A DNA stretch of 11,954 nucleotides from Tulasnella sp. 424 (lineage: Eukaryota > Basidiomycota > Agaricomycetes > Cantharellales > Tulasnellaceae): positions 1 to 11,954 of the forward strand of contig WSUB01000417.1 of assembly GCA_019633425.1 (NCBI GenBank), given 5' to 3'. Below the pieces are notes generated by a model. It was not told the DNA's origin and ran no database searches. It worked only from the letters and a program-made list of their open reading frames with translations. Position numbers and translations under genes: made by a program. Positions 1 through 8,117 of the stretch are shown in pieces. Position 1 is the stretch's first letter. Every line of letters starts with the position of its first letter.

Positions 1-582
1 CGGTTAAGAATCCAGCTTCCCTGAGTGCCAACTGAAAGGAGTTAGCGCTGTGCGAAAGCTCGACGCGATGGGATAACAAGTTATTCTCACCCCCAATACC
101 CGCTCTTTGTCTTTTCCATTCTCGATCTTCAGTTTCTTTACCGCTATGGCCTAACATATGGAAACCAGCTCGGTCAAAGACTTGTTGTAGGAAACAAAGT
201 GAGTCTCATCGGAACAGACCTTTCGCTTGGGTGCTCCACCATCAGACTCGTTCTCGCCTCCGGTTTGAGCTGAATCGTCCGCGCTACTTTTCGAGGCGGA
301 AGTAGAAACCAAAAACGCTCGTGAAACCGTCGCAAATCCTCCACGAAACTCCGGGCCGTCTCCCGGGAATTCGATCGAGGACGAATCGATTCGCCATTCC
401 GCAAGTTTCTGGAGCTTATCCCTCTACGCGGAAACGGAACACGGTAAGCGCTTATGATTACTCTTCGTAATTCCGATGGGACAAACTAATTTGCTGCCTA
501 GCTGGGGCATACTGCCAGAATCGCCTGGGTCGAACCCCGGCGAACCACGACGGTCGGCGTCGTCCTTCTGGTCCACTTGCAT
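1..582 (-). CDS. K1: protein kinase (kinase-TPR family), 5' end only
   Basis: N-terminal part of a third K gene that continues beyond the left edge. By comparison with K2 and K3 the start codon is at 580-582 and the exons are 582-487, 423-220, 150-100 and 31-1 (partial). Exon lengths (96, 204 and 51 nt) equal those of the other copies. The reading frame is open and encodes the hydrophilic N-terminus, the glycine-rich loop (GGFATV), a Ser/Gly/Glu-rich insert, the AVKK ATP-binding lysine and the start of the C-helix segment (LALREAG family). The exon 1 donor is GTTTGT, as in K2, where K3 has GTACGT. Exon 2 differs from K2 at 3 of 204 positions but from K3 at about 23. Whether the rest is intact cannot be seen here. 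Confidence 0.8.
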
Positions 583-703
583 CGGATGAGTCTAGCGTAA
601 GAGAGATTGAAGATTAGATGAGTCGACGGGCAGGTAGGAGCTTCGCCGAGGGGAAAAAGCGAAAGGAGGTGGAATGAGGGACGGAGTAGTGAATCAAAGG
701 GTG

Positions 704-709
704 TTTATA
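704..709 (-). promoter_or_regulatory. TATA box of K1
   Basis: On the minus strand this reads TATAAA followed by CA, about 122 bp upstream of the K1 ATG. The same element lies 119-122 bp upstream of the ATG in K2 and K3, as TATAAAGA. On the plus strand it is over 400 bp from G, so K is the likelier target. Confidence 0.6.
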
Positions 710-1044
710 ACACGGGAAGCCTGAAGCGCGCGCGAACCGCGCTCGCACCGCCCTCCTCTGTGCCCTTTGCCTCAGAGCAAAGGAAGTGTGGCAACAGTCA
801 TGGGGCCCTCCGAGGCCTTAGTATTCTCTTGGAATGCTCGTTGCACACCACACGTTGCCCGCGATCTGGTGTGGCAAATTGGCACTGTGGCTTGAACTTG
901 GTATCGCTTTATTTGAAACTCCGTCTGTACGGTCCCGCGCCGCGCGCACGAATTCGGCAGGACTTTGTCCTTCTCTTCGGGCTGCTGTTGACAATGCCCC
1001 AGGACCCGTAGAGCCTGAGCGGGGGATAGTCGACTTGTACGCAT

Positions 1045-1052
1045 TTACGTAA
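1045..1052. promoter_or_regulatory. TTACGTAA palindrome (bZIP/Yap-type site), unit 1
   Basis: Perfect 8-bp palindrome inside a module of about 55 bp that is nearly identical in all three units while the flanks carry indels and substitutions. TTACGTAA is the known response element of fungal Yap/AP-1-type bZIP factors. Use of the site here is inferred. Confidence 0.4.
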
Positions 1053-1189
1053 TGGAAGGTGTGACGCGTGGATGATCATGACACCGAAATCTATCCCTCT
1101 CATCTAATCCTCCAGGTCATTTAGACTTTCAACCTCAACCACACCTACTGTGCAAGTAGCAGCACTGACGATTGCTTGTCATCCTCTAG

Positions 1190-1915
1190 TGGGCTCAATT
1201 GTCGATTCGGCCACCGGTGCGGTCGCAAACGACTTTACCTCCGCAGTCGGAGGTATATTCACCACCCTCACTTGTATGTCGTGTTTTGTATTATTTCTCT
1301 GTGTGTGTGCTTATGGAGAGGGCATTGATTTCCAACTTTTTTGCGACTTTGGTGTAGCTTTCGGCGGTCACGCGTATACCGTTATTACTTCAGAAGGTGG
1401 ACAGGCCATCACCCTCGCCTCAGATGGAGCCGGAGTCGTCACTTCATTCGCTGGAAGCGTTTACACCGTGGCCACCGCGGACGTTGCAAGTGCTGCTACG
1501 AATTTCGCTACCCACGTTACTTGTGAGTCTTATTCCCACCTCTCTCAAGCTCCCCGAAATTAAGCTGACCATGAACTACTATTCACAGCAATAGGAGGAC
1601 ATGCATACACCGTCATCACTGATGGAGCTGGCGATGCTTTCACCCTTGCGACGGGTGCTGCGGGCGACGTGACGAGCATTGGCGGGTCGCTTTACACCGT
1701 TGCCACTGGGTCAATTCCGTGAGTCATTCACATCTTGCATATTATTAATCTCGATCTCACTCAACTTTCCCTCATTCGATATCATCTGTAGGACTGGAAC
1801 TGCGAACGCTGGGTATATCAACTCTCCTGCTTCCATCTTCCCCGGCACCCCGGTCCTCGCGAGTCTCCTTACGATGGCCGGAGGTGTCCTGGTTGGTGCT
1901 TACGTCGCTTTATAA
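1190..1915 (+). pseudogene. G1: GPI-anchored-type surface protein, signal-peptide exon deleted
   Basis: Spliced body of a small Ala/Gly/Thr/Val-rich protein. Exons are 1190-1273, 1358-1522, 1589-1718 and 1792-1915, all with GT..AG introns and an unbroken frame. Exons 3 and 4 each encode a related repeat: GGHAYTVITSEGGQAITLAS then GAGVVTSFAGSVYTVAT in the first, and GGHAYTVITDGAGDAFTLAT then SIGGSLYTVAT in the second. The last exon gives INSPAS followed by a hydrophobic tail of about 20 residues (VLASLLTMAGGVLVGAYVAL) to the stop, as in a GPI-attachment signal. Compared with units 2 and 3, about 165 bp with the signal peptide and most of intron 1 are missing just upstream, and no in-frame ATG replaces it, so it is probably dead. 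An undetected upstream exon would be the alternative. Exon 2 is 9 nt shorter than in G3. I do not recognise a named family. Confidence 0.7.
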
Positions 1916-2550
1916 ACCCCTGGAAGATGGCACTCTCGTCTGGCTATGAACCTCGCAAGGTAGGTAGGAACCGGGGAATAAGGACTTGCTCAGAAGGACG
2001 TTCGTTCTTTCCATTCCCACTCTATATTATTATACCCGTATATTCCACTGCAACATTTCCCTCATTCATTATATCTTTTTTCCGTGTACATGAGTCTCCT
2101 TCAGATCAGTGTGGGAGTCCGAGCGGACTTTGTGGAATTTTGGCAAAGCTGCGTATTTGTGATGACATCATCGCGCCGAGAACACACACATCCAAGCACC
2201 TCACAGTCTTCCCGAACTCGGTGTCCGGATTCGAAGCAAGCTTTCCACTCCACGTCCCATAATGGAGCAGTAGCCTTGGACAGTTCGATCAGCATATACA
2301 AGAGAAGCATCCCCACGTACAACAAACCAATAGGCCGAGCCCGACTCCACCGTTAGTAAGTTTGGCAGCGTTTCCAGCAAATGAGAATCGCAGGAAACTC
2401 TTTCTTTGCTCCAATTTACGACCTTAGAACGGCACTCCAATGAGGAACCCGGGCCATGGAACCTCATCCTTCAGTCGATCTCTCTTGATAAGGAGCGGTT
2501 GGTGTTAATTCGACGTCATTCCGCCGTCATACGAGGATTCTAGCTAGAGG
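1916..2550. other. G1-S1 spacer
   Basis: No gene supported. Up to about 2204 it matches unit 2, including an 85-bp perfectly conserved block. Open frames crossing this part are shifted by indels between units. From 2205 on the sequence is unique to unit 1 and leads into the S1 promoter, with a CRE-like GACGTCA at about 2509-2515. Confidence 0.5.
2090..2174. other. 85-bp block identical in units 1 and 2
   Basis: These 85 bases are identical to 7584-7668, while the sequence on both sides differs by substitutions and indels. The block contains the hairpin-forming inverted repeat AGTCCG-AG-CGGACT at 2116-2129, whose core CCG-N2-CGG is an everted pair of CGG triplets as bound by Zn2Cys6 factors, and near its end GATGACATCATC. 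It is also open as a 28-codon frame from the ATG at its first base. It could be a regulatory element, an unrecognised short exon or a conversion tract. Confidence 0.45.
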
Positions 2551-2557
2551 TATAAAA
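2551..2557 (+). promoter_or_regulatory. TATA box of S1
   Basis: TATAAAA followed by GGG, 86 bp upstream of the S1 ATG. The spacing is normal for a fungal core promoter. This element is absent from unit 2, where the whole 5' part of S is deleted. Confidence 0.65.
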
Positions 2558-2636
2558 GGGCTCCCGAGTGCAATAGGGATCTCTCCCTCCAACTGCTCGT
2601 AAACATCGTTCAATTCACTTGACTCACAACTTAGTT

Positions 2637-3194
2637 ATGGTGAGCCCTCCCATCCACTAAGTTTTGTCGGGAAGGGGGGCGGTATCCGACAATGGCGTTC
2701 ATCTCGATCTGCGTCTCAGTCTCTCAACGACAAGGATATCACCCTCGGCGGACCCAAAGGCACCGACATTTACCCAGGTGTTGCCAACGCCACTTCTGGT
2801 AGCGATACCAGTAACCCATTGGCTCAGAACTTCGTACGTAGACCACTCTTTTACCCAACATGATTGCCGTCGGCTCATCCGAGTCGTGTATTCACACTCA
2901 TCTCATTCGCTTCGCCGGGGTCGTGTTCGTGCCCACTCAATACATCTAGGTCCTAGATCCTACTTCAGAAGACGCAGGTGCGGGCGCAGGTCCCGGATTC
3001 CGTGGTGGCCGTGATGCCAAAGCTTCCTTGAAAGCTGGTGCCGGTGTCGTCGAGGCACGACCTGGCATCATCGAGAGCTCGCATATTGCTCCATTGCAAG
3101 GTGAGAGTGAGAGGATAGAGGCGTCAATTGGTTTACTTGTCGGTTAACAAGGGATCTGTCAATTCCAGATGACGCGGCTGCCAACTTGGAGTAA
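2637..3194 (+). CDS. S1: small Gly/Ala/Asp-rich protein of unknown function, 97 aa
   Basis: Four-exon gene reconstructed from splice signals: 2637-2639, 2720-2833, 2950-3100 and 3169-3194, giving 98 codons with the stop. The first coding exon is only the ATG, immediately followed by GTGAGC; splicing yields MSLNDKDITLGGPKG. The other donors are GTACGT and GTGAGA, and all acceptors are CAG or TAG. The product is hydrophilic with no signal peptide or membrane segment. It has a Gly/Ala-rich stretch (DAGAGAGPGFRGGRDAKASL) and a C-terminal part with GAGVVEARPGIIESSHIAPL, ending in DDAAANLE, and is probably largely disordered. It has its own TATA box and converges on K2, 219 bp away. Its last two exons are also present in unit 2, which supports the gene model. 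I do not recognise the family. The gene structure is fairly sure; the function is unknown. Confidence 0.75.
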
Positions 3195-3413
3195 ATAGAG
3201 GGTGCTTTGAAGCTATTGATACAACCATTGTATCGCTATGAGTTGCGTTGTATTTTAAAAATGCCCACTTCGCGATGTAGGCAATCTTTCGCACATGCGC
3301 CGCATTCGCCGCCAGTCGGCGTAAGTGATGTGTTTCGACGCGAGTGGAAGAACAAACTAGAAATGCGATAACCGGTTCAAAGCTCATAACGACAACTCCC
3401 TAAGCTAATATCA

Positions 3414-4373
3414 TCATTCCGCCTCTACCGGTCTGAGCTTTTGACGCGAGCGAGCGGCGCGGTTTAATCCATCCTTTGCATCCGGCGTATTTCCGATTTC
3501 TTCAAAAATTCCAGCAGCTTGTTCATAAAGGGGTATTGCGTCTTCATGCTGATCCTGGTCGCTATGGACGTCCGCAAGGATCATCAGATCCCAGGCTCTT
3601 CCGTATCTGTCGCCAATGTCGGTATGAATTTGCAGGGCTTCGGATAAAAGCTGAAGGGCCTGGCTGTACTGATTTTGAAGCCGATGCACCACAGCGAGAC
3701 TGCGCAGAGCTTTGGCTTTTCCTTGTCTGTCGCCGATGTCGGTGAAGATTTGGGCGACCTCGGAGTAGAGCGGAACGGCCTCGCTGTACTCGTTTTGGTC
3801 TCGATGTACATCAGCAAGGCCACACAAAGCGTCGGCTCTGGCATGACTGGCGCCGCTTTCGGTGAAGATTTGGACGACTTCGGAGAAGAGCGGAATGGCT
3901 TCGCTGAACTCGCCTTGAACGCGATGCACCTCGGCAAGACCCCACAGACCGGCGGCTCTGCCTTCTCCGCTACCGATGTCGGTGTAGATTTGGACGACTT
4001 CGGAGTAGAGTGGGGCAGCTTCGCTGTACTCGCTCTGAAGCCGATGCACCTCGGCAAGACCCCACAGAGCCTGGGCTCTTCCTCCGCTGTCGCAGATGTC
4101 GGTGCAGACCTGGGAGGCCTCGGAGTAGAATGTAACAGCCTCGTGGTACTTGCTCTGTAGCATCTCGGTGCCAGCTAGACCTAACAGAGCTTCGGCTTTT
4201 CCCGCATTGTCACTGGTATCCGTGCAGATCCCCAAGGCTTCGGTGTAAAATGTTGCCGCGTTGGTATAATCATTCTGAGTTCGATGCATGTTTCCCAGGT
4301 TTATAAGAAGTTTAGGAGAGCGAGCTTGGGACGACATATTTGAGGGTCGCTGCGGATCTGGAACGATCATTGG
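3414..4373 (-). CDS. TPR half of K2 (seven 40-residue repeats)
   Basis: Uninterrupted open frame forming the last exon of K2; its first Met is at 4368-4370, giving 318 aa to the TGA at 3414-3416. After about 20 residues there are seven repeats in exact 40-residue register (residues 21-300). Each has the TPR pattern LxxLAxVHRxQxxYxEAxxLYSEvxQI followed by a TDIGD-type turn and GRAxA. This extended spacing resembles TPR proteins of the LGN/Rapsyn/kinesin-light-chain type, which bind peptides or proteins. It is probably the C-terminal half of a kinase-TPR protein; because the kinase half of this copy has a premature stop, the TPR half can only be made separately, by internal initiation or as its own transcript. 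The end reads RPVEAE, where K3 has a 1-nt deletion that changes the last residues. Confidence 0.8.
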   Translation of the reverse strand, partial: PMIVPDPQRPSNMSSQARSPKLLINLGNMHRTQNDYTNAATFYTEALGICTDTSDNAGKAEALLGLAGTEMLQSKYHEAVTFYSEASQVCTDICDSGGRAQALWGLAEVHRLQSEYSEAAPLYSEVVQIYTDIGSGEGRAAGLWGLAEVHRVQGEFSEAIPLFSEVVQIFTESGASHARADALCGLADVHRDQNEYSEAVPLYSEVAQIFTDIGDRQGKAKALRSLAVVHRLQNQYSQALQLLSEALQIHTDIGDRYGRAWDLMILADVHSDQDQHEDAIPLYEQAAGIFEEIGNTPDAKDGLNRAARSRQKLRPVEAE

Positions 4374-4408
4374 CTATATGGCAATAGGTCAAACTTTGTT
4401 CAAATAAC

Positions 4409-5906
4409 CCCAAAATCAGCACCACTCGCCATGTGACTCATTGACTTTCTACAGTCCTCGGCCGTCGGCCGCTTGCTGGGATCGATAATCCAACACATGC
4501 TCATTAGCGAGTAAAGCTCCCGGATCAGCACCATGCTGGCGTGATCAGCGGCGGATGGAAGATTTCCCTGAATGACGTGTATGACGACGACAGAGTCCTT
4601 TTTGACGTTTTGAAATGGAATTGAATTCGTCATAACCTATTTCAGGGTTCATTGTAAGCTTTTGTTGAGAAAAATATCCGGATGATGGTATACCTCGTAG
4701 AATATCCAGCCCAATGCCCAGATATCGCTCCATAGACCCGGTTCCATGCCAGGTTCATCTTCCATGAGCAGCTCCGGAGCAGCCCAGCGAAGCGTAAATT
4801 GATTGCCCTTCAGTGTCATGGTATTAGTGGCTTCACAAAATTCCGTCTCGAGCAATAGCGCTGGCTACTCTCCCTTTTTGCTTTTTTCGGGTCGCACAGG
4901 AGGATCATCTTTCGTGAGACGACGCGCAGAACCGAAATCCGTGATGGCGGCGCGGTGTTCCGAGTTTACAACCACGTTGGCCTACGCAGCACGGAGTTCA
5001 GCTCGCCAGGTGTCCATATCACAGTAACATCCGGACCCACCGATTTGAGGTCGCCATGGTAGATCGGCGGGTTCTGAGTATGAAGGTACTCCACTCCGTC
5101 CACCACGTCGGCTATCTGTAATACGGTTTCTGAGAGGGCGCAGTAAAGGATACTAGGATAGTGTCCTGATCTTACCAGCCATATTCGTTCGGGTATTTCC
5201 CAGTCAGCTGAAGTCACAAAGTCCTTTAAATTTCCGTTGTCCGCCCAGGGAAACACCAGCCAGACCCTATCCTCGGACAGATCTTCCACGAATCCTTCAA
5301 GCTTGATGACGTTTTCATGAGAAAGCTCGGTTAAGAATCCGGCTTCCCTGAGTGCCAACTGAAAGGAGTTAGCGCTGTGCGAAAGCTCGACGCGATGGGA
5401 TAACTTATTCTCACCCCCAATACCCGCTCTTTGTCCTTTCCATTCTCGATCTTCAGTTTCTTTACCGCTATGGCCTAGCATATGGAAACCAGCTCGGTCA
5501 AAGACTTGTTGTAGGAAACAAAGTGAGTCTCATCGGAACAGACCTTTCGCTTGGGCGCTCCACCATCAGACTCGTTCTCGCCTCCGGTTTGAGCTGAATC
5601 GTCCGCGCTACTTTTCGAGGCGGAAGTAGAAACCAAAAACGCTCGTGAAACCGTCGCAAATCCTCCACGAAACTCCGGGCCGTCTCCTGGGAATTCGATC
5701 GCGGACGAATCGATTCGCCATTCCGCAAGTTTCTGGAGCTTATCCCTCTACACGGAAACGGACCACGGTAAGCGCCTATGATTACTCTTCGTAATTCCGA
5801 TGGGACAAACTAATTTGCTGCCTAGCTGGGGCATACTGCCAGAATCGCCTGGGTCGAACCCCGGCGAACCACGACGGTCGGCGTCGTCCTTTTGGTCCAC
5901 TTGCAT
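4409..5906 (-). pseudogene. K2: kinase half, interrupted by an in-frame TAG
   Basis: Seven exons: 5906-5811, 5747-5544, 5474-5424, 5358-5176, 5115-5041, 4981-4694 and 4636-4409, with introns of 57-69 nt. Kinase motifs appear in order: glycine loop GGFATV, AVKK, C-helix LALREAG, hinge LVFPWADNGNL, catalytic loop HGDLKSAN, DFG, WAAPE, SDIWALGW and SKRPTAED. All key residues are there, but the codon at 4865-4867 in exon 6 is TAG where K3 has CAG, between DFG and APE. The frame is otherwise open before and after it, and no splice option obvious to me skips it. Translation would stop after about 241 residues, before the activation segment is complete, so this copy is probably inactive. The stop follows a Lys-rich stretch (EKSKKGE) that is one codon longer than in K3. 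Confidence 0.75.
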
Positions 5907-6027
5907 CGGATGAGTCTAGCGTAAGATGAATTAGAGATTAGATGAGTCAACGAGCAGGTAGGAGCTTCGCCGAGGGGAAGAAGCGAAAGGAGGTGGAATG
6001 AGGGATGGAGTGGTGAATCAGAGGGTC

Positions 6028-6033
6028 TTTATA
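6028..6033 (-). promoter_or_regulatory. TATA box of K2
   Basis: Minus-strand TATAAAGA, 122 bp upstream of the K2 ATG at 5904-5906, at the same distance as in the other units. Confidence 0.6.
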
Positions 6034-6366
6034 AGACGGGAAGCCTGGAAGCGCTCGCGAACCGCGCCCGCACCGCCCTCCTCTGTGCCCTTTGCCTCGG
6101 GGCAAGGAAGTGTGGCCGCAGTCATGGGACCTTTCGAGGCCTTAAGTGTTCTCTTGGCATGCTCGTTGCACACCACCACGTCGCCCGCGATCTGGTATTG
6201 CGGATTGGCACTATGTCTTGAGTTGGGGATCGCTATTTGCAACTCCGTCTGTGCAGTCCCGCTGCGCGCACGATTTCGGCAGGACTTTGTCCTTCTCCTC
6301 GGGCTGCTCCTGACATTGCCCAAGGACCTGTAAAGCCTGAGCGGGGGATAGTCTACTTGTACGCAT

Positions 6367-6374
6367 TTACGTAA
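6367..6374. promoter_or_regulatory. TTACGTAA palindrome (bZIP/Yap-type site), unit 2
   Basis: Same palindrome and same conserved surroundings as in units 1 and 3, about 115 bp upstream of the G2 first exon. Confidence 0.4.
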
Positions 6375-6487
6375 TGGAAGGTGTGACGCGCGGATGACAC
6401 CGAAACCTATCCCTCTCATCCAATCCTCCAGGTCCTGTGGACTTTCAACCTCAACCAGATCTACTGCACGAGTAGCAACACTTAACG

Positions 6488-7413
6488 ATAATACGTTTTT
6501 CCACAATCTTCGTTTTTACCCTCGAAACATCTTTTGCTGGGGTCCTCCCTCAAGTCAACGCTTCACCTGCCCCTACACCTGCACCAGCTCCAGTTGACTG
6601 TATGTCGAATACAAGGAATGTGGCTCGTGCACGCGTGTGGACTAACGTTCATTTGTCATCCTCTAGTGAGCTCAATAGTCGATTCGGCCACCGGTGCCGT
6701 CGCCACAGGCTTTAAAGCCCTGACCCCCGCAGTCGGCGATGGTCTCGGAAATATATTCACCACCGTCACTTGTATGTCGTGCTCTTCGTCATATCTATGT
6801 GTGCTTGCTCATGGACGGGGACTTGATTATCAACTTTTTGCGACTTTCGCGTAGCTTTCGCCGGTCACGCGTATACAGTTGTTACTTCAGAAGGCGGACA
6901 GGCCATCACACTCGCTTCAGATGGAGCCGGGGTCGTCACTCCATTTGCTGGAAGCGTTTACACCGTGGCTACCGCGGACGTTGCGAGTGCTGCTACGAAC
7001 TTTGCTACCTACGTTACTTGTGAGTCCTCTTCCCACCTCCCCCGGACTCCCTCAAATTAAGCTGACCACAAACTACTATTCACAGCAATAGGAGGACATG
7101 CATACACCGTCATCACTGATGGAGCTGGCGATGCTTTTACCCTTGCAACGGGTGCCGCAGGCGATGTGACGAGCATTGGCGGGTCGTTTTACACCCGTTG
7201 CCACTGGGTCAATTCCGTGAGTCGTTCACATCTTGCATCTTATCAACCTCTCGATCTCACTCAATTTCCCCTCATTCGATATCATCTTTAGGGCTGGAAC
7301 TGCGAACGCTGGGTATATCAACTCTCCCGCTTCCATCCTCCCGGCACCCGGTCCTCGCGAGTCTCCTTACGATGGCCGGAGGTGTCCTGGTTGGTGCTTA
7401 CGTCGCTTTATAA
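6488..7413 (+). pseudogene. G2: GPI-anchored-type surface protein, broken copy
   Basis: Five exons by comparison with G1: 6488-6599, 6667-6771, 6855-7019, 7086-7216 and 7292-7413. Exon 1 encodes a degraded signal peptide (FSTIFVFTLETSFAGVL), then the VNASPAP cleavage region and an Ala/Pro/Thr linker. The codon where the initiator Met is expected is ATA (6488-6490), and the same change is found in G3. An extra C in exon 4 (near 7195) shifts the frame just before YTVAT. Two single-base losses in exon 5 (within 7339-7350) do not restore it, leaving a net shift of one base. The hydrophobic tail VLASLLTMAGGVLVGAYVAL survives only in the shifted frame. In place of the charged residues seen here (E and T in the hydrophobic core), G3 has VA. 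Exon 2 carries an insertion relative to G1 and G3 (ALTPAVGDGLGN). Pseudogene status rests on several independent lesions. Confidence 0.75.
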
Positions 7414-7697
7414 ACCACTGGAAGATGACATTCTCGTATGTCTATGAACCTTGCAAGGTAGGTACTGGAGAATAAGGACTTACTCAGAAGGACATTCGTT
7501 CTTTCCATTCCCACTCTATATTACTATACCGCATATATCTTACTGCAATATTTCCCTCATTCGTCATATCTTTTTCTGTGTATATGAGTCTCCTTCAGAT
7601 CAGTGTGGGAGTCCGAGCGGACTTTGTGGAATTTTGGCAAAGCTGCGTATTTGTGATGACATCATCGCCGAGAATACACACATCCCAACACCTCACC
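7414..7697. other. G2-S2 spacer with the conserved 85-bp block
   Basis: Matches 1916-2204 of unit 1 with substitutions and indels, except for the identical 85-bp block at 7584-7668. The block's inverted repeat AGTCCG-AG-CGGACT is at 7610-7623. The match to unit 1 stops at about 7696, where the deletion joins the spacer directly to the middle of S exon 3. Confidence 0.55.
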
Positions 7698-7885
7698 GGT
7701 CGTGATGCCAAAGCTTCCTTGAAAGCTGGTGCCGGTGTCGTCGAGGCACGGCCCGGAATCATCGAGAGCTCACATATTGCTCCATTGCAAGGTAGGAGTG
7801 AGCGGATAGAAGCGTCTATTGCTTTGGTTACCGGCTAACCAGGGGTCTGTCAATTTCAGATGACGCGGCTGCCAACTTGGAGTAA
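7698..7885 (+). pseudogene. S2: truncated copy of S (3' part of exon 3, exon 4)
   Basis: Remnant of the small-protein gene. It keeps the end of exon 3 (7698-7791, reading GRDAKASLKAGAGVVEARPG and on to SSHIAPLQ), a 68-nt intron (7792-7859, donor GTAGGA) and exon 4 (7860-7885, ending in TAA). The TATA box, start codon, exons 1-2 and the first part of exon 3 are missing. The join lies at 7696-7698, corresponding to loss of about 800 bp (2205-3006 in unit 1). The remaining frame is intact with only silent or conservative changes, so the deletion looks fairly recent. Without a promoter or ATG it should be inactive. Confidence 0.85.
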
Positions 7886-8117
7886 ATAGAGAGGGTGCTT
7901 GAAGCTATTCACACAACCACTGTATCGCTATGAGTTTCGTTGTATTTTAAAAATGCCCACTTCGTGATGTAGGCAATCTTTCGCACATGCGCCGCATTCG
8001 CGTTCAAGGTTGGCCTAAGTGATGTGTTTCGACGCGCGTGAAGAACAAACTGGAAATCCGATAACTGGTTCAAAGCTCATAACAACAACTCCATAAGCTA
8101 ATATCATCATTCCGCCT

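Larger units (their letters stand above)
583..1189. promoter_or_regulatory. Divergent K1/G1 intergenic region
   Basis: About 600 bp without a supportable gene. Open frames on either strand are not conserved among the three units: indels of 1 and 4 nt near 820-880 shift them. It holds the K TATA box, a CT-rich stretch near 1090-1135 just before G, and a strongly conserved module at about 1013-1068 with the palindrome TTACGTAA. I infer a bidirectional promoter. The G signal-peptide exon present in units 2 and 3 has been deleted near 1168-1172. Confidence 0.55.
1..5327. repeat. Tandem unit 1 (complete, about 5.33 kb)
   Basis: First copy of the head-to-tail segmental repeat. Position 1 starts a stretch that recurs at 5328 and 10009 with scattered substitutions and small indels. 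The window starts inside exon 4 of K, so this boundary is set by the window edge and is not a true unit end. Contents in order: 5' end of K1, G1, S1, K2. It is about 650 bp longer than unit 2, mainly because it keeps roughly 800 bp (2205-3006) covering the promoter and first exons of S that unit 2 lacks; unit 2 in turn keeps a G exon that unit 1 has lost. Confidence 0.93.
5907..6487. promoter_or_regulatory. Divergent K2/G2 intergenic region
   Basis: About 580 bp between the K2 start and the G2 signal-peptide exon. The long open frames here (111 codons on plus from 5998; 162 codons on minus ending at 6018) are broken by indels in the other two units, so I treat the region as non-coding. It has the K TATA box, the conserved TTACGTAA module at about 6333-6390, and CT-rich sequence at about 6405-6460 before G2. 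Confidence 0.5.

Noticed and set aside
174..404. Minus-strand frame reading RNGESIRPRSNS, also at 5498 and 10176
   Set aside because: It is the wrong frame of K exon 2; the neighbouring frame carries the GGFATV glycine loop and joins correctly at both splice sites.
1927..2262. 111-codon plus-strand frame downstream of G1, with a similar frame at 7451-7705
   Set aside because: Part of the translation is shared, but the frames are out of register through several indels and the starts differ; only the 85-bp block is truly conserved.
2664..3014. 116-codon plus-strand frame overlapping S1
   Set aside because: It reads through S1 introns 1 and 2 in another frame; the spliced S1 model has consensus splice sites and a shared 3' end in unit 2.
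3675..4160. Long plus-strand open frame opposite the TPR exon (also 8352-8639)
   Set aside because: It is a mirror of the 120-bp TPR periodicity on the other strand, with the same repeat pattern and no promoter or splice support.
5998..6333. 111-codon plus-strand frame in the K2/G2 intergenic region, beginning MRDGVVNQ
   Set aside because: Frame is broken by indels in units 1 and 3, and it covers the K TATA box; better read as promoter.
6018..6506. 162-codon minus-strand frame across the same intergenic region
   Set aside because: Not conserved as a frame in the other two units; it also runs antisense across the G signal-peptide exon.
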